From positions 62,001 to 126,000 of the forward strand of contig CP021424.1 in assembly GCA_002162095.1 (NCBI GenBank): a stretch of 64,000 nucleotides of DNA, written 5' to 3'. Source of the DNA: Armatimonadetes bacterium Uphvl-Ar2 (lineage in GTDB: Bacteria > Armatimonadota > Fimbriimonadia > Fimbriimonadales > Fimbriimonadaceae). Under the pieces are notes generated by a model. The model did not search any database. It was not told the DNA's origin and saw nothing but the letters and a program-made list of their open reading frames with translations. Both the position numbers and the translations under genes were made by a program. Within the stretch, counting starts at the first letter, position 1, and each line of letters begins with the position of its first letter. Below are positions 34,079 to 42,628 of this stretch, one piece after another.

Positions 34079-35097
34079 TCGCTCCCCTTGAAGAAGCCGG
34101 GCTGACCGGTGCGTTTTCGGTCCACCACGCCCCCCGGTTGGGGGCACTGGACCGTTGCGCGCACCAGGTTCTCTTTGGCTTCAACTGGGGTGAACTTGAG
34201 CTTCGTTTGAGCTCGTTTTATTCGCCTGAAACCGAGGTTATCGCGGACAGGGTGCGCATGACCTTGAAGGATGTGCCTGCGGCGACCCAGGTGCTGGTCA
34301 TCCCTGCTCAAGACGCTGAAAACCCCGGCGGATTGAATGGCCTGGTGTGGCTGATGGACCGGTTGCTGGGACCGGGTGGGTGCCCGTGGGATCAGGCCCA
34401 AACGCACTCTTCCCTGGTTCGCTGCCTCTTGGAGGAATCCTACGAACTCGCCGAAGCGATTGAAACCGGCAACGAACCGGCCTTTGTGGAGGAACTTGGG
34501 GACGTGCTTTTACAACCCATCATGCATGGACAAATGCGGGCGCGGGATGGCGGGTGGGATGCCCATTTCATCGCGGACCGGGTGACCAAGAAGCTCATCC
34601 ATCGGCACCCCCACGTATTCGGCGAATCCACCGCTCAAGACGAAGCCGCCGTGCTGCGCCAATGGGATGCCATCAAGCGTGCCGAAAAGGGGGTGGAAAC
34701 CTCGGGCCTGCTGGATGGAGTGCCCAAGGGGCTCCCCGCCCTGATGGCCGCGATGGAAATCAGCAAGCGCGCGGCCCGCGTAGGCTTCGAGTGGCCGGAT
34801 GCCGAGGGGGTTTGGCAGAAGTTCCGAGAGGAGGAGGCCGAGTTCCGGGAAGCGTGGGCAACAGGTGACAAGGAGGCTATGGAAGCCGAAATGGGCGACC
34901 TGCTTTTCACGCTAGTGAATCTGGCGCGGTGGGCCAAGTGCGACCCCGAGCAGGCCCTGCGCCGAATGCTGACCCGGTTTATCGAGCGATTCCGCGCGAT
35001 GGAAGCCCTGGCCGGGCGTCCCCTTGACCAGCTGAATTCCCAAGAATGGGACGAGCTATGGAACGCCGCGAAGGCTCAGACACGCTCTTCGGCGTGA
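34075..35097 (+). CDS. mazG: MazG nucleoside triphosphate pyrophosphohydrolase with short N-terminal extension
   Basis: Hydrolyses NTPs, probably non-canonical or excess, to NMP and PPi. The 340-residue protein has two MazG domains: the first starts LLGPGGCPWDQAQTHSSLVRCLLEESYELAEAIE with metal ligands continuing in EELGDVLLQ, the second includes FREEEAEFREAWATGDKEAMEAEMGDLLFTLVNLARW. Residues 1-90 precede the MazG core and contain GELELRLSSFYSPETEVIADRVRMTLKDVP, which resembles the end of the tetrapyrrole methylase domain found N-terminal to MazG in YabN-type proteins; the catalytic part of that domain is absent. ATG 34075 overlaps the parvulin stop. Confidence 0.9.
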   Translation: MIAPLEEAGLTGAFSVHHAPRLGALDRCAHQVLFGFNWGELELRLSSFYSPETEVIADRVRMTLKDVPAATQVLVIPAQDAENPGGLNGLVWLMDRLLGPGGCPWDQAQTHSSLVRCLLEESYELAEAIETGNEPAFVEELGDVLLQPIMHGQMRARDGGWDAHFIADRVTKKLIHRHPHVFGESTAQDEAAVLRQWDAIKRAEKGVETSGLLDGVPKGLPALMAAMEISKRAARVGFEWPDAEGVWQKFREEEAEFREAWATGDKEAMEAEMGDLLFTLVNLARWAKCDPEQALRRMLTRFIERFRAMEALAGRPLDQLNSQEWDELWNAAKAQTRSSA

Positions 35098-35894
35098 AGC
35101 ATCTCTACCACGCGCCGCACGTTCCAATCGTTGGCTTCCAAAAGGCGTAAGGCGTCCACTTCGGTGGCGTTGGTCAGGTCGCGCACAATCCGCACGCACC
35201 GCTCCTTCAGCTTGTGGTTCTTGGCCTTCACGTCAATCATCAGGTTCTCCACCACCTTGCCCGCCAGCACCATGGTGCCGGTGGAGATGGTGTTGAGCGC
35301 CAGCTTTTGGCTGGTGCCGGCCTTGAGCCGGGTGGAGCCGGTCAGCACTTCGGGTCCGGTCTCTAGCAGGATGGCAAGGTCCACGTGGTCAAACAGCGGC
35401 GCGCCGGGGTTGTTGGCAATGCCGCAGGTCCAGACGCCCTTGGCACCCGCGTGCTTGGCGGCGGCCACCACGTAAGGGGTGCGGCCACTGGCCGCGAGGG
35501 CGATCAGCGCATCGCCGGGGCCGAGGCCGAGCTTGTTGATGCCCTCCATCGCCGAGTGCACTTCGTCTTCGGCATCCTCAATGGCGTTGCTGGCAGCTTC
35601 GTCCCCGCCCGCCGTAAGGGCAATGAATCGGGTGTTGTCAATCCCAAAGGTCGGCGGCATCTCGGCGGCGTCCATGCGGGCCACACGGCCACTGGTGCCC
35701 GCCCCCACGTAGACGATGCGCCCACCCCCGTTGTAAACCTCGGCGCACTGGGTGATGGCTTCGGCGAGTTGGGGTTCGGCGGCTTTCATCGCCCGGATGA
35801 CCTGATGCTCTTCTTCGTTCATCAGGCGCACGATCTCTTGCGGGGTCATCTTATCGAGCCCGATCGACCGCGGATTTCTTGCTTCCGTACCCAT
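35076..35894 (-). CDS. murQ: N-acetylmuramic acid 6-phosphate etherase
   Basis: Cleaves the lactyl ether of MurNAc-6-P to GlcNAc-6-P in peptidoglycan recycling. The protein (about 272 residues from ATG 35894) starts TEARNPRSIGLDKMTPQEIVRLMNEE, typical of MurQ, and has the SIS domain with GGRIVYVGAGTSGRVARMDAAEMPPTFG, AASGRTPYVVAA and the GSTRLKAGTSQKLALN motif. A good AAGGA site precedes the start. The neighbouring BadF kinase 14 bases upstream suggests a recycling operon. The 3' end overlaps the end of mazG by 22 bases. Confidence 0.95.
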   Translation of the reverse strand: MGTEARNPRSIGLDKMTPQEIVRLMNEEEHQVIRAMKAAEPQLAEAITQCAEVYNGGGRIVYVGAGTSGRVARMDAAEMPPTFGIDNTRFIALTAGGDEAASNAIEDAEDEVHSAMEGINKLGLGPGDALIALAASGRTPYVVAAAKHAGAKGVWTCGIANNPGAPLFDHVDLAILLETGPEVLTGSTRLKAGTSQKLALNTISTGTMVLAGKVVENLMIDVKAKNHKLKERCVRIVRDLTNATEVDALRLLEANDWNVRRVVEMLHAEERV

Positions 35895-35908
35895 GCTTTC
35901 CTTGTTCC

Positions 35909-36805
35909 TTATTGGCTGGCCTCGGCCAACGCTTCCGCCCATCGGACGGCCCCGCGCACCGGCTCGGCTTCAATCCGGAAGACTTCCTGATGAGCTAACG
36001 CCGGGTGCTGGGCAAAGTGTTCCCGCACTTTCGGGTGCATTTGCCAAACGCCGCCCGCGAGCCCGATCCGAACTTGCTGCGCTGGCGAGAAATGCACTTC
36101 GCGGTGGAGTCCAACCTCTGCCGCGAGGCATTCTACTGGCTTTTCTACGGGGTCCCGCGCGTAATCCCAGCCTGATACCCAGTCATTCACCACGGTGGGC
36201 GCTAGCTGAGCGAGTTGGGCAGCGGGGGTCTTTGAGGCATAAAGGGCCTGAATGACGGCCGGAGGCTCATCCGAACCCCAGATCTCGCGAAGCGCTCGGT
36301 TGAACTCTTCGCTGACGGCGGGGCGTCGGGCGGGCAAGAGGGTGGCTTGCAGGGCGCGGCGGCCAATGCTCTGGCCACTCCCTTCATCCCCCAGGATGTA
36401 GCCCCCGCCCCCGCTCTTGCGAACCTCGTGCCCGTGGCGGCTGGCCACAATGGCCCCGGTACCGGCGATGACCACGATGTCGGCGTGGGGATCGGCGAGA
36501 ACGGTGGCGTGGAAATCCGGACGGGCGTCATAAGCTTCGGCCTGCACTAGCTCATGCAGCAAAGCCATGGCCTGCTGGCGCACGGCCTCAGTTAGTATCC
36601 CGGCGAAGCACCCCGTGCACGCTTGCACTGGCGGGCAGCCCTGCAGGGCGGCACTCAGCTGGGTGCGGATGTGGTCCAAGGAATGCGAGGCAAAATTCGC
36701 CCCCGCCGCATCCCCGCGAAACACGACAGCCCCCGCCGCATCCAGCACCAACGCCCGGGTGCTGGTGCCCCCCGCGTCGATCCCGAGATACCGCTCGTCT
36801 GCCAC
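35909..36805 (-). CDS. BadF/BadG/BcrA/BcrD-type amino-sugar kinase (probable GlcNAc/MurNAc kinase)
   Basis: A 298-residue ASKHA-fold ATPase. The phosphate-1 motif is LGIDAGGTSTRALVLD at the N-terminus, phosphate-2 is VVIAGTGAIVASRHG, and the GGGGYILGDEGSGQSIGRRAL stretch is characteristic of the BadF kinases acting on N-acetylglucosamine. In related operons a BadF kinase (MurK) phosphorylates MurNAc next to murQ, so a combined MurNAc/GlcNAc recycling role is inferred. I use GTG 36805, preceded by AAGG and giving the expected N-terminus; the longer frame runs antisense to the GT9 gene. Confidence 0.87.
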   Translation of the reverse strand: MADERYLGIDAGGTSTRALVLDAAGAVVFRGDAAGANFASHSLDHIRTQLSAALQGCPPVQACTGCFAGILTEAVRQQAMALLHELVQAEAYDARPDFHATVLADPHADIVVIAGTGAIVASRHGHEVRKSGGGGYILGDEGSGQSIGRRALQATLLPARRPAVSEEFNRALREIWGSDEPPAVIQALYASKTPAAQLAQLAPTVVNDWVSGWDYARDPVEKPVECLAAEVGLHREVHFSPAQQVRIGLAGGVWQMHPKVREHFAQHPALAHQEVFRIEAEPVRGAVRWAEALAEASQ

Positions 36806-36847
36806 GCCAAGGACCTTACCCGCCGACGGGTAACCTCCCGGGAACAG

Positions 36848-37867
36848 ATGCGGCGCTACGGTGGCGAACCTCTCCAGGCGGGTGAACGGTGGGCCGTGGT
36901 CACCAACGACGCCTTGGGCAATTTTGTGATTGCCACTCCCCTTTTGCAGATGTTCCGGGCGCAGCACCCGGGCGTGAGGCTGGACTACTACGGCGGCAAG
37001 CGCATTCAAGAACTCAGCACCGCCAGCCCACTGGTGGATTCTTCCACGCCGTTGCTGGGGATGGAACCCCGCGAGTTTGCGTCGGCCCTTCCCGCACCCT
37101 ACGATGGCGTGATCAATTTTGAGGTCAGCCCGTGGGCGAAAGCGGTGACGGCGCTGCTCGCCGGGGCCGAGGGGCGCGTGGTCGGGCCGTGCCTGGGCGA
37201 AGAAGGCCGCGACGAACTTCCCTTTTTGGATGACGAGCCAGGCCGGCTGGCGCAGGACAAGGAGTGGATCCACGAGGACATCTGCCAGCGCTTCTCCATC
37301 CTGCAGACCCCGCACATTTCCGAAATCTTTGCCCGCATGGCGTACTTGAGCGGCCCCGTGCCGCCGTACATGCTTCCGTCGGCTGACCCCGGCACCGACG
37401 TGCCGGACGTGCTGATCGCCACCACCGCCAGCCTCGCCAGCAAGATTTGGCCGCTGGAAAAGTGGCAGGCCTTGGCCAGTGCGCTGGGGGCCGCGGGTTT
37501 CCGCGTTGGGCTGCTGGGCGCGAAGCCCAAGGTGCAGGGGCAGTACTGGAAAGGGGCTTCGGATGAATGCACCCTCGCCACGCACCCGAACGTGCAAGAC
37601 CTGCGTGGCACCTTAACGATGCCGCAAGTCGTGGGGGCCATCCAGGCCGCCCGCGCCGTCATCACCCTGGATAACGGCATCATGCACTTTGCCTGCGCCA
37701 CCTCCACGCCGGTCATTGGCCTCTTCCGGTACGGCATCCACCGGCTGTGGGCGCCTCCGGTGCCCAATCTCCGGGTCATCCACGCCGGAGCCGAGGGCAA
37801 TGTGGCGGACATCCCGGCCGAAGCTGTGATTTCAGAATTCCGAAACTTTCCCGGCCTTTCGGTTTAG
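36848..37867 (+). CDS. Family 9 glycosyltransferase (ADP-heptose:LPS heptosyltransferase-like)
   Basis: A 339-residue GT-B enzyme likely building the LPS core. It begins with NDALGNFVIATPLLQMFRAQHPGVRLDYYGG, a form of the heptosyltransferase N-terminal glycine-containing motif, and carries the C-terminal donor-side segment DLRGTLTMPQVVGAIQAARAVITLDNGIMHFACATSTPVIGLF, typical of GT9 (G-L-P-..., DNG-MH-A). Acceptor and donor are uncertain; ADP-heptose is the family default. ATG 36848 is in frame with this motif. It diverges from the BadF kinase. Confidence 0.85.
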   Translation: MRRYGGEPLQAGERWAVVTNDALGNFVIATPLLQMFRAQHPGVRLDYYGGKRIQELSTASPLVDSSTPLLGMEPREFASALPAPYDGVINFEVSPWAKAVTALLAGAEGRVVGPCLGEEGRDELPFLDDEPGRLAQDKEWIHEDICQRFSILQTPHISEIFARMAYLSGPVPPYMLPSADPGTDVPDVLIATTASLASKIWPLEKWQALASALGAAGFRVGLLGAKPKVQGQYWKGASDECTLATHPNVQDLRGTLTMPQVVGAIQAARAVITLDNGIMHFACATSTPVIGLFRYGIHRLWAPPVPNLRVIHAGAEGNVADIPAEAVISEFRNFPGLSV

Positions 37868-37943
37868 ATTTTCTAGAATTTTTCGGGACTTTGCAACGTT
37901 TTTCGCAATCCTTGGGTAAGTTTTCCTCAAGGAGACAACGCGC

Positions 37944-38336
37944 ATGAGCCAACCTCTTGTTCCGCCCACGCAGTGCCCGGTCACGGGCGAGCCGATGGTG
38001 ATCACGGAACTCCAAAATGAATCGGGGACGGTCACGATTCGGGGCAAATTCGCCCCGCCCATGGCCAGCCGCCTGGATGCCGACCAGCAGCAACTGCTGG
38101 AATCCTTCCTGCGGGCCCGAGGCACCCTCAGCACCCTCGAGCGCGAGCTCGGCCTGAGCTACCCCACCATCCGCGCCCGGGTGGATGATCTGATCGAATC
38201 CCTAGGCCTCACGCCCTTTAAGGAATCGCGCCGCGCCAAGCGGGACGACGAACGCCCGACCGAAATCCTCGACGCCCTCGAACGCGGCGAAATCTCGCCC
38301 GAAGAAGCCAAGACCATTCTCAAGAACAAATCATGA
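37944..38336 (+). CDS. DUF2089 family protein (predicted HTH regulator) with degenerate zinc site
   Basis: A 130-residue protein matching DUF2089: RGKFAPP...L...QQLLESFLRARGTLSTLERELGLSYPTIRARVDDLIESLGL, a helix-turn-helix-like core, followed by a DALERGEISPEEAKTIL tail. Family members usually start with a four-Cys zinc ribbon (CPVCG...C..CG); here it reads CPVTGEP and QNESGT, so only one Cys remains. A strong AAGGAG site precedes ATG 37944, and AT-rich upstream DNA suggests a promoter. The ATGA overlap with the DUF4097 gene shows coupling; the pair probably acts in envelope stress sensing, by analogy with LiaX-like DUF4097 proteins. Confidence 0.85.
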   Translation: MSQPLVPPTQCPVTGEPMVITELQNESGTVTIRGKFAPPMASRLDADQQQLLESFLRARGTLSTLERELGLSYPTIRARVDDLIESLGLTPFKESRRAKRDDERPTEILDALERGEISPEEAKTILKNKS

Positions 38337-39613
38337 AGAACGAAACTCTCCGCATCATGCGCCTGGTCGAACAGGGCAAGCTCAGCGCCGAAGACGCCCT
38401 GGAACTCCTGGAAGCCCTGGGCAACCAATCCGGTGAATCTGAAGTCGAAGCCCCGGCGGCTCCTGCCGAACCGGCGGCACCGGCCGAGCCCGCCGAGCCG
38501 TCCGACCAGCCCACGGCCCCGCCCCAAGCTGAAGCCACCACCGCTACCGACGGCGAACCCAAAGCCGCCAGCAACGACCCGTTCAGCCGCTTCTTCCAAT
38601 CCATCGACGAGATGACGAAGAACGTGGCCACCGGCGTCAACTGGAAGGAGGTCGCCGACAAGGTGAACCAGGGCGTAAACAAGGGCGTGGAAGCCGTGCA
38701 GAAGGCCGCTGAGGATGCCAAGAAGAGCGGCACGTTCGCCGGCGTCTTTGGCGCTGAGGCCAGCAAGGATGTCTCGCTTCCCCTCTCCGTTCCGAACGGC
38801 AAGGTGCTGCGCATCGAAGGCCAGAAGGGTCAAATCCATGTGGTGGGTTCGGACGAACTCGGCACGATGGACCTGCGGGCTACTTACCGAGGAAGCAACA
38901 CCGCCGAAGCCCAGGCCAAGGCCGACCAGTTCGTGCCGATGCTGCAAGAGAATGACCACGTGGTGGTGCTCAAGCTGCCCGATGGCCCGGATGTCTCGGT
39001 GACCGTGAACGCCAAGGTCGCCAAGGGCACGCCGGTGGAAGTCAAGCTCGCCCGGGGCGACGTGCACGTGGAAGGCGTGGGCAGCAACGCCCGTATCGAA
39101 ACCCTGAGCGGCCAAGTGAAGCTGAGCGATGCCAAGGGCGTGGTGGACACCACCGTGGCCAGCGGCGACATTGCAATGACCAACGTCCATGCCAGCCTGC
39201 TGACGGTGCAAACCACCAGCGGCGATGTGAGCCTGCAAGACTGCAGCGGGGCCATCAACGTCAACGCCGGCAGCGGCAACACGGACCTGGTGCGCGTGAG
39301 TGGCCGCACGATCGCGGTGGAAACCACCAGTGGCGACGTGAACCTAGACATCTGCGAGCCGGTGCGGGGTTCGGTGACGGTGCGCACGGTTTCCGGCGAC
39401 GTCGGGGTGGAGATCATGGACGGCAGCGAGTGCCGCGTGACGCTCAGCACTCTGCGCGGGGCCGTGGCCAGCGACATCCCGCTGGATGACAAGACCGCCG
39501 ACGGGCAGAGTCTGAGCGGCCGCCTGGGCGCGGGCACGGGCACCATCACGGCCACCGCCGTGAGTGGCGACGTGCGGCTGGGGCTGCGCGACAGCACGGC
39601 TCCCGGCGCTTAA
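38333..39613 (+). CDS. DUF4097 adhesin-like beta-helix protein with N-terminal SHOCT-like helix (LiaX-like)
   Basis: A 426-residue protein. The first 30 residues (MKNETLRIMRLVEQGKLSAEDALELLEAL) form a short amphipathic domain of the SHOCT/YvlB-N type, then an Ala/Pro/Glu-rich linker (about 35-80), a helical part (about 85-130) and a C-terminal DUF4097 region of repeating beta-turns with IETLSGQVKLSDAKG, VQTTSGDVSLQDCSG, VETTSGDVNLDICEP and VRTVSGDVGVEI. No signal peptide is visible, as in LiaX-type proteins. Coupled by ATGA to the DUF2089 gene. Probable role in monitoring or modulating envelope stress; inferred from family. Confidence 0.85.
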   Translation: MKNETLRIMRLVEQGKLSAEDALELLEALGNQSGESEVEAPAAPAEPAAPAEPAEPSDQPTAPPQAEATTATDGEPKAASNDPFSRFFQSIDEMTKNVATGVNWKEVADKVNQGVNKGVEAVQKAAEDAKKSGTFAGVFGAEASKDVSLPLSVPNGKVLRIEGQKGQIHVVGSDELGTMDLRATYRGSNTAEAQAKADQFVPMLQENDHVVVLKLPDGPDVSVTVNAKVAKGTPVEVKLARGDVHVEGVGSNARIETLSGQVKLSDAKGVVDTTVASGDIAMTNVHASLLTVQTTSGDVSLQDCSGAINVNAGSGNTDLVRVSGRTIAVETTSGDVNLDICEPVRGSVTVRTVSGDVGVEIMDGSECRVTLSTLRGAVASDIPLDDKTADGQSLSGRLGAGTGTITATAVSGDVRLGLRDSTAPGA

Positions 39614-39650
39614 GCTCAAACTCAAGCCCGAAAACTGGGGATTCTCGAGG

Positions 39651-40073
39651 TCAATCGGCCTTGGGGATCCCCAAAACTTTGACCACCACCCGCTTCTTGC
39701 GTTGCCCATCAAACTCGGCGTAGAACACCTGCTGCCACGGGCCGAGATCGAGCCGCCCCCGCGTGATGGGAAGGATCACTTGGTGGTGCATGATGAGGTT
39801 CTTGAGGTGCGCTTCCCCGTTGTCCTCGCCGGTGGCGTGGTGGCGGTAATTACCCTTGGGGGCCAGCACATCCAGCCACTCGTGGATGTCGGCAATCAGG
39901 CCGTGCTCCCAGTCGTTCACGTAGACCGCGGCCGTGATGTGCATGGCGCTCACCAGCACAAACCCGTCGTCCACCCCGCTCCGGCCCACGATGCCTTCCA
40001 CCTCGTCGGTGATGCGGACGAACTCCTCCGCCTGCGAAGTGTTGAAAACCAGGTACTCAGTGTGCGCTTTCAT
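39651..40073 (-). CDS. YjbQ/UPF0047 family protein
   Basis: A 140-residue protein matching YjbQ throughout: [58 protein letters not shown], then [35 protein letters not shown]. The conserved His residues (H in MHIT, HH in YRHH, H in EAHL) likely bind a metal. The family has been linked to a weak thiamine-phosphate-synthase-like activity, but its physiological role is unsettled. Single gene, convergent with the DUF4097 gene. Confidence 0.9.
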   Translation of the reverse strand: MKAHTEYLVFNTSQAEEFVRITDEVEGIVGRSGVDDGFVLVSAMHITAAVYVNDWEHGLIADIHEWLDVLAPKGNYRHHATGEDNGEAHLKNLIMHHQVILPITRGRLDLGPWQQVFYAEFDGQRKKRVVVKVLGIPKAD

Positions 40074-40131
40074 AGCCTCATCGTATCCCGTTTTGGGCTC
40101 AAATCGCCGCCCGGGCAGGTATTGTCATAGG

Positions 40132-40965
40132 ATGCCCTTCGGCAAAGCCTCGTCGGGAGTCGCACCCGGGGCCTTCCTCCCGTGTTCGAACTGCCGCAAG
40201 ACGATTTTCGCGGCGGAGTTCGAAGCCAACTTGCGGGTGTGCCCGTACTGTGGCCACCACCACCGCCTCACCTGGCAACAACGGGTGGACGTTGTCTTTG
40301 ATGAAGGTTCGTTCGTCGAGCTTGACACCGACTTGCGCTCGGGCGACCCACTTCATTTCCCGGATTATGCGGAGAAGCACGCCCAGGCCATGCAGCGCAC
40401 GAAAATGCGCGACAGCGTGGTGAGCGGCCGGGCCACCCTGATGGGCATGCCGGTGAGCACGGCCATCAGCGATTTCCACTTTATGGGCGGCAGCATGGGC
40501 AGCGTGGCCGGCGAGAAGATCACGCGGGCCATTGAGCGCGGCGCCCACGAAGGCATCCCCGCCATCGTCTTCTGCGCTTCGGGAGGGGCCCGCATGCAAG
40601 AGGGCTTGCTGAGCCTGATGCAGATGGCCAAGACCACCGCCGCCGTGGAAGCCTGCCGCAGCGCCGGCGTGCCTTACATCGCGGTCTTTACCGACCCCAC
40701 CATGGCCGGGGTGCTGGCCAGCTACGCCAGCATCGCCGACGTGATTGTGAGCGAGCCGCGCGCCCTCATCGGCTTTGCCGGGGCCCGCGTGAGCAAGCAA
40801 GCCCAGGTGAGCAAAGTGCCCGACGACTTCCAGACCGCTGAATTCCTCCTTTCTCACGGCATGCTCGACAAAATCATTGAACGCAAGAACCTGAGGACCA
40901 ACCTCGCCAGCCTGTGCCGTTTGCTCGGCGGACACCTGGCCGCCGTGGAGGCCACCCGTGGCTAA
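40132..40965 (+). CDS. accD: Acetyl-CoA carboxylase carboxyltransferase subunit beta
   Basis: Forms the carboxyltransferase of acetyl-CoA carboxylase with AccA, making malonyl-CoA for fatty acid synthesis. The 277-residue protein has the N-terminal zinc ribbon (CSNCRK ... CPYCGHHHR), DTDLRSGDPLHFPDY, the FMGGSMGSVAGEKITRAIE segment and CASGGARMQEGLLSLMQMAKT. The ATG at 40132 is the first in frame before the zinc ribbon. It overlaps accA by 8 bases, so they are translated together. Confidence 0.96.
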   Translation: MPFGKASSGVAPGAFLPCSNCRKTIFAAEFEANLRVCPYCGHHHRLTWQQRVDVVFDEGSFVELDTDLRSGDPLHFPDYAEKHAQAMQRTKMRDSVVSGRATLMGMPVSTAISDFHFMGGSMGSVAGEKITRAIERGAHEGIPAIVFCASGGARMQEGLLSLMQMAKTTAAVEACRSAGVPYIAVFTDPTMAGVLASYASIADVIVSEPRALIGFAGARVSKQAQVSKVPDDFQTAEFLLSHGMLDKIIERKNLRTNLASLCRLLGGHLAAVEATRG

Positions 40966-41959
40966 ATCCTGGAAAGACTGGGAAAAGCCCGTGCTGGAGC
41001 TGGACGAAACCATCCGCAAGCTCCAAGCGATTGTCGACAAGGAAACTGACCCCGAGCGTAAGACGGAGCTGTCTGAGCGCGTCCAAGACTATATGCGGCG
41101 CCGCGATGCCTATCTCGAAACCCGGTACAGCCGGCTTGGCCCTTGGGAAAAGGTGCTAATTGCGCGCGCCGAAACGCGCCCCTATACCCTCGACTACATC
41201 AATGCGCTCTGCGAAGATTTTGTCGAGCTAGAAGGCGACCGCCGCTTTGCCGCCGACCACGCCATTGTGGGAGGCCCTGCCCTGATGGACGGCCGCCGCG
41301 TGATGGTGGTGGGCCACCAAAAGGGTCGCAACATCCAAGAGCGCAGCTACCGCAACTTCGGCATGGCCAAGCCCGAGGGCTACCGCAAGGCGATTCGCTT
41401 GTTTGAAATGGCCGAACGGTTCCGCATGCCGGTGATCACCTTTGTGGACACCCCCGCCGCCGACCCGGGGGTGGAAAGCGAAAGCCGAGGCATTAGCGAG
41501 GCCATCGCCGCCGCCATGCTCTCGATGTTTGAACTCACCGTCCCCACCGTCAGCACCGTGATTGGTGAAGGCGGGAGCGGCGGTGCCATCGGAATTGCCG
41601 TGGCCAACCACGTGATGATGCAAGAGCACGCGGTTTACAGCGTCATCCCGCCCGAAGGGTGCGCCGCCATCTTGTGGCGAGCCGCCGAGAAGGGCGCGCA
41701 GGCCGCCGCGGCCTTGCAACTCACCAGCGATTCGGCGCTGAAATTTGGCTTGGTTGAAGAGGTTCTGCCGGAACCGTTCGGCGGGGCGCACCGCGACCCG
41801 CTGGAAGCCGCCCAGACCGTGGGCCGCGCCATCATGGCGTCGCTGGAACGGCAGGACAAGCTGAGCGGGGCCGAACTGAAGGCCGAACGCGCCGCCCGGT
41901 TCCGCCGGATGGGGGCTTACGCCGAATCGGCGGTGGCCGCCGTGCTAGCCGAATCCTGA
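40958..41959 (+). CDS. accA: Acetyl-CoA carboxylase carboxyltransferase subunit alpha
   Basis: The alpha half of the carboxyltransferase, matching accD just upstream. The 333-residue protein starts with the coiled-coil KPVLELDETIRKLQAIVDKETDPERKTELSERV, then RPYTLDYINALCEDFVELEGDRRFAADHAIVGG, the GRNIQERSYRNFGMAKPEGYRKAIRL block, VDTPAADPGVESESRGISEAIA and the GEGGSGGAIGI oxyanion region. The GTG at 40958 has a GGAGG site upstream within accD. The 3' end overlaps the convergent PAP2 gene by about 43 bases. Confidence 0.96.
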   Translation: MAKSWKDWEKPVLELDETIRKLQAIVDKETDPERKTELSERVQDYMRRRDAYLETRYSRLGPWEKVLIARAETRPYTLDYINALCEDFVELEGDRRFAADHAIVGGPALMDGRRVMVVGHQKGRNIQERSYRNFGMAKPEGYRKAIRLFEMAERFRMPVITFVDTPAADPGVESESRGISEAIAAAMLSMFELTVPTVSTVIGEGGSGGAIGIAVANHVMMQEHAVYSVIPPEGCAAILWRAAEKGAQAAAALQLTSDSALKFGLVEEVLPEPFGGAHRDPLEAAQTVGRAIMASLERQDKLSGAELKAERAARFRRMGAYAESAVAAVLAES

Positions 41960-42621
41960 TCGTCGAGGCGGGTGGTGGGGCCAAGCCAAAGCCACACCAC
42001 CGTGCCGACCATCGCCCCTAAACACCAGCCGGCCATGGCGTCGGTGGGATAGTGCACACCGGAATACACCCGCGCAAAGCCCACCAGCAGCATCCACAGC
42101 AGGGCGATGTCCGCCCACAGGTTGCGTTCACCTCGGATCATCGCCCAGATGGCAATGGTGGCAATGGCGGCCGTGGTGGTGGCATGGCCACTGGGGAAGC
42201 TGGTGGGGCCGTAGAGCGGCTCCAGCGGCGTGCCGAAACCAAGATTGCTTGGTCGCGGGCGGTTAAAAATCTTTACCACGCCGAGCCGGATAATGCCCGC
42301 GATGATGGCACTGATGAGGGCCACCCGCGCCACCGAACTCGGCCACTGGCTGATCATGCCCATCATCAGCACGGCGGCAATGAGGGTCGCCCAGCCGTAG
42401 CCGTCAATTTGAGCAAGGCCAAGGAGCACCACGCCCCCGCCCCAAAACCACGCCTGGCCTCGCTTCAAAAGCCACGGGCGCATCCACGCCCACAGCAGGG
42501 CCGCCGCCTGCACCTGGCCCAGCCCGGTATCGGCCACCACCCGGATGATGTTGTCCATGGCGGGGCTCTTCATCCCCACGTGGATCGCGCGAAAGAGCGA
42601 AGTATCCCAGTCCATCATCAT
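41917..42621 (-). CDS. PAP2-family membrane phosphatase
   Basis: A membrane phosphatase of about 234 residues with around five hydrophobic segments. The three phosphatase motifs are present: KIFNRPRP (KX6RP type), SFPSGHATTT (PSGH) and ARVYSGVHYPTDAMAG (SRX5H type). Family members dephosphorylate lipid phosphates, including undecaprenyl pyrophosphate; uppS upstream in the same run (two genes away) makes undecaprenyl pyrophosphate, so a BacA-like recycling role is a reasonable inference. Start is one of three consecutive ATGs at 42621-42613. Confidence 0.87.
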   Translation of the reverse strand: MMMDWDTSLFRAIHVGMKSPAMDNIIRVVADTGLGQVQAAALLWAWMRPWLLKRGQAWFWGGGVVLLGLAQIDGYGWATLIAAVLMMGMISQWPSSVARVALISAIIAGIIRLGVVKIFNRPRPSNLGFGTPLEPLYGPTSFPSGHATTTAAIATIAIWAMIRGERNLWADIALLWMLLVGFARVYSGVHYPTDAMAGWCLGAMVGTVVWLWLGPTTRLDDQDSASTAATADSA

Positions 42622-42628
42622 GCGTCCG

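Noticed and set aside
35909-37597. Extending the BadF kinase upstream to 37597
   Set aside because: The added residues are antisense to the GT9 gene and resemble no kinase; the phosphate-1 motif starts right after GTG 36805.
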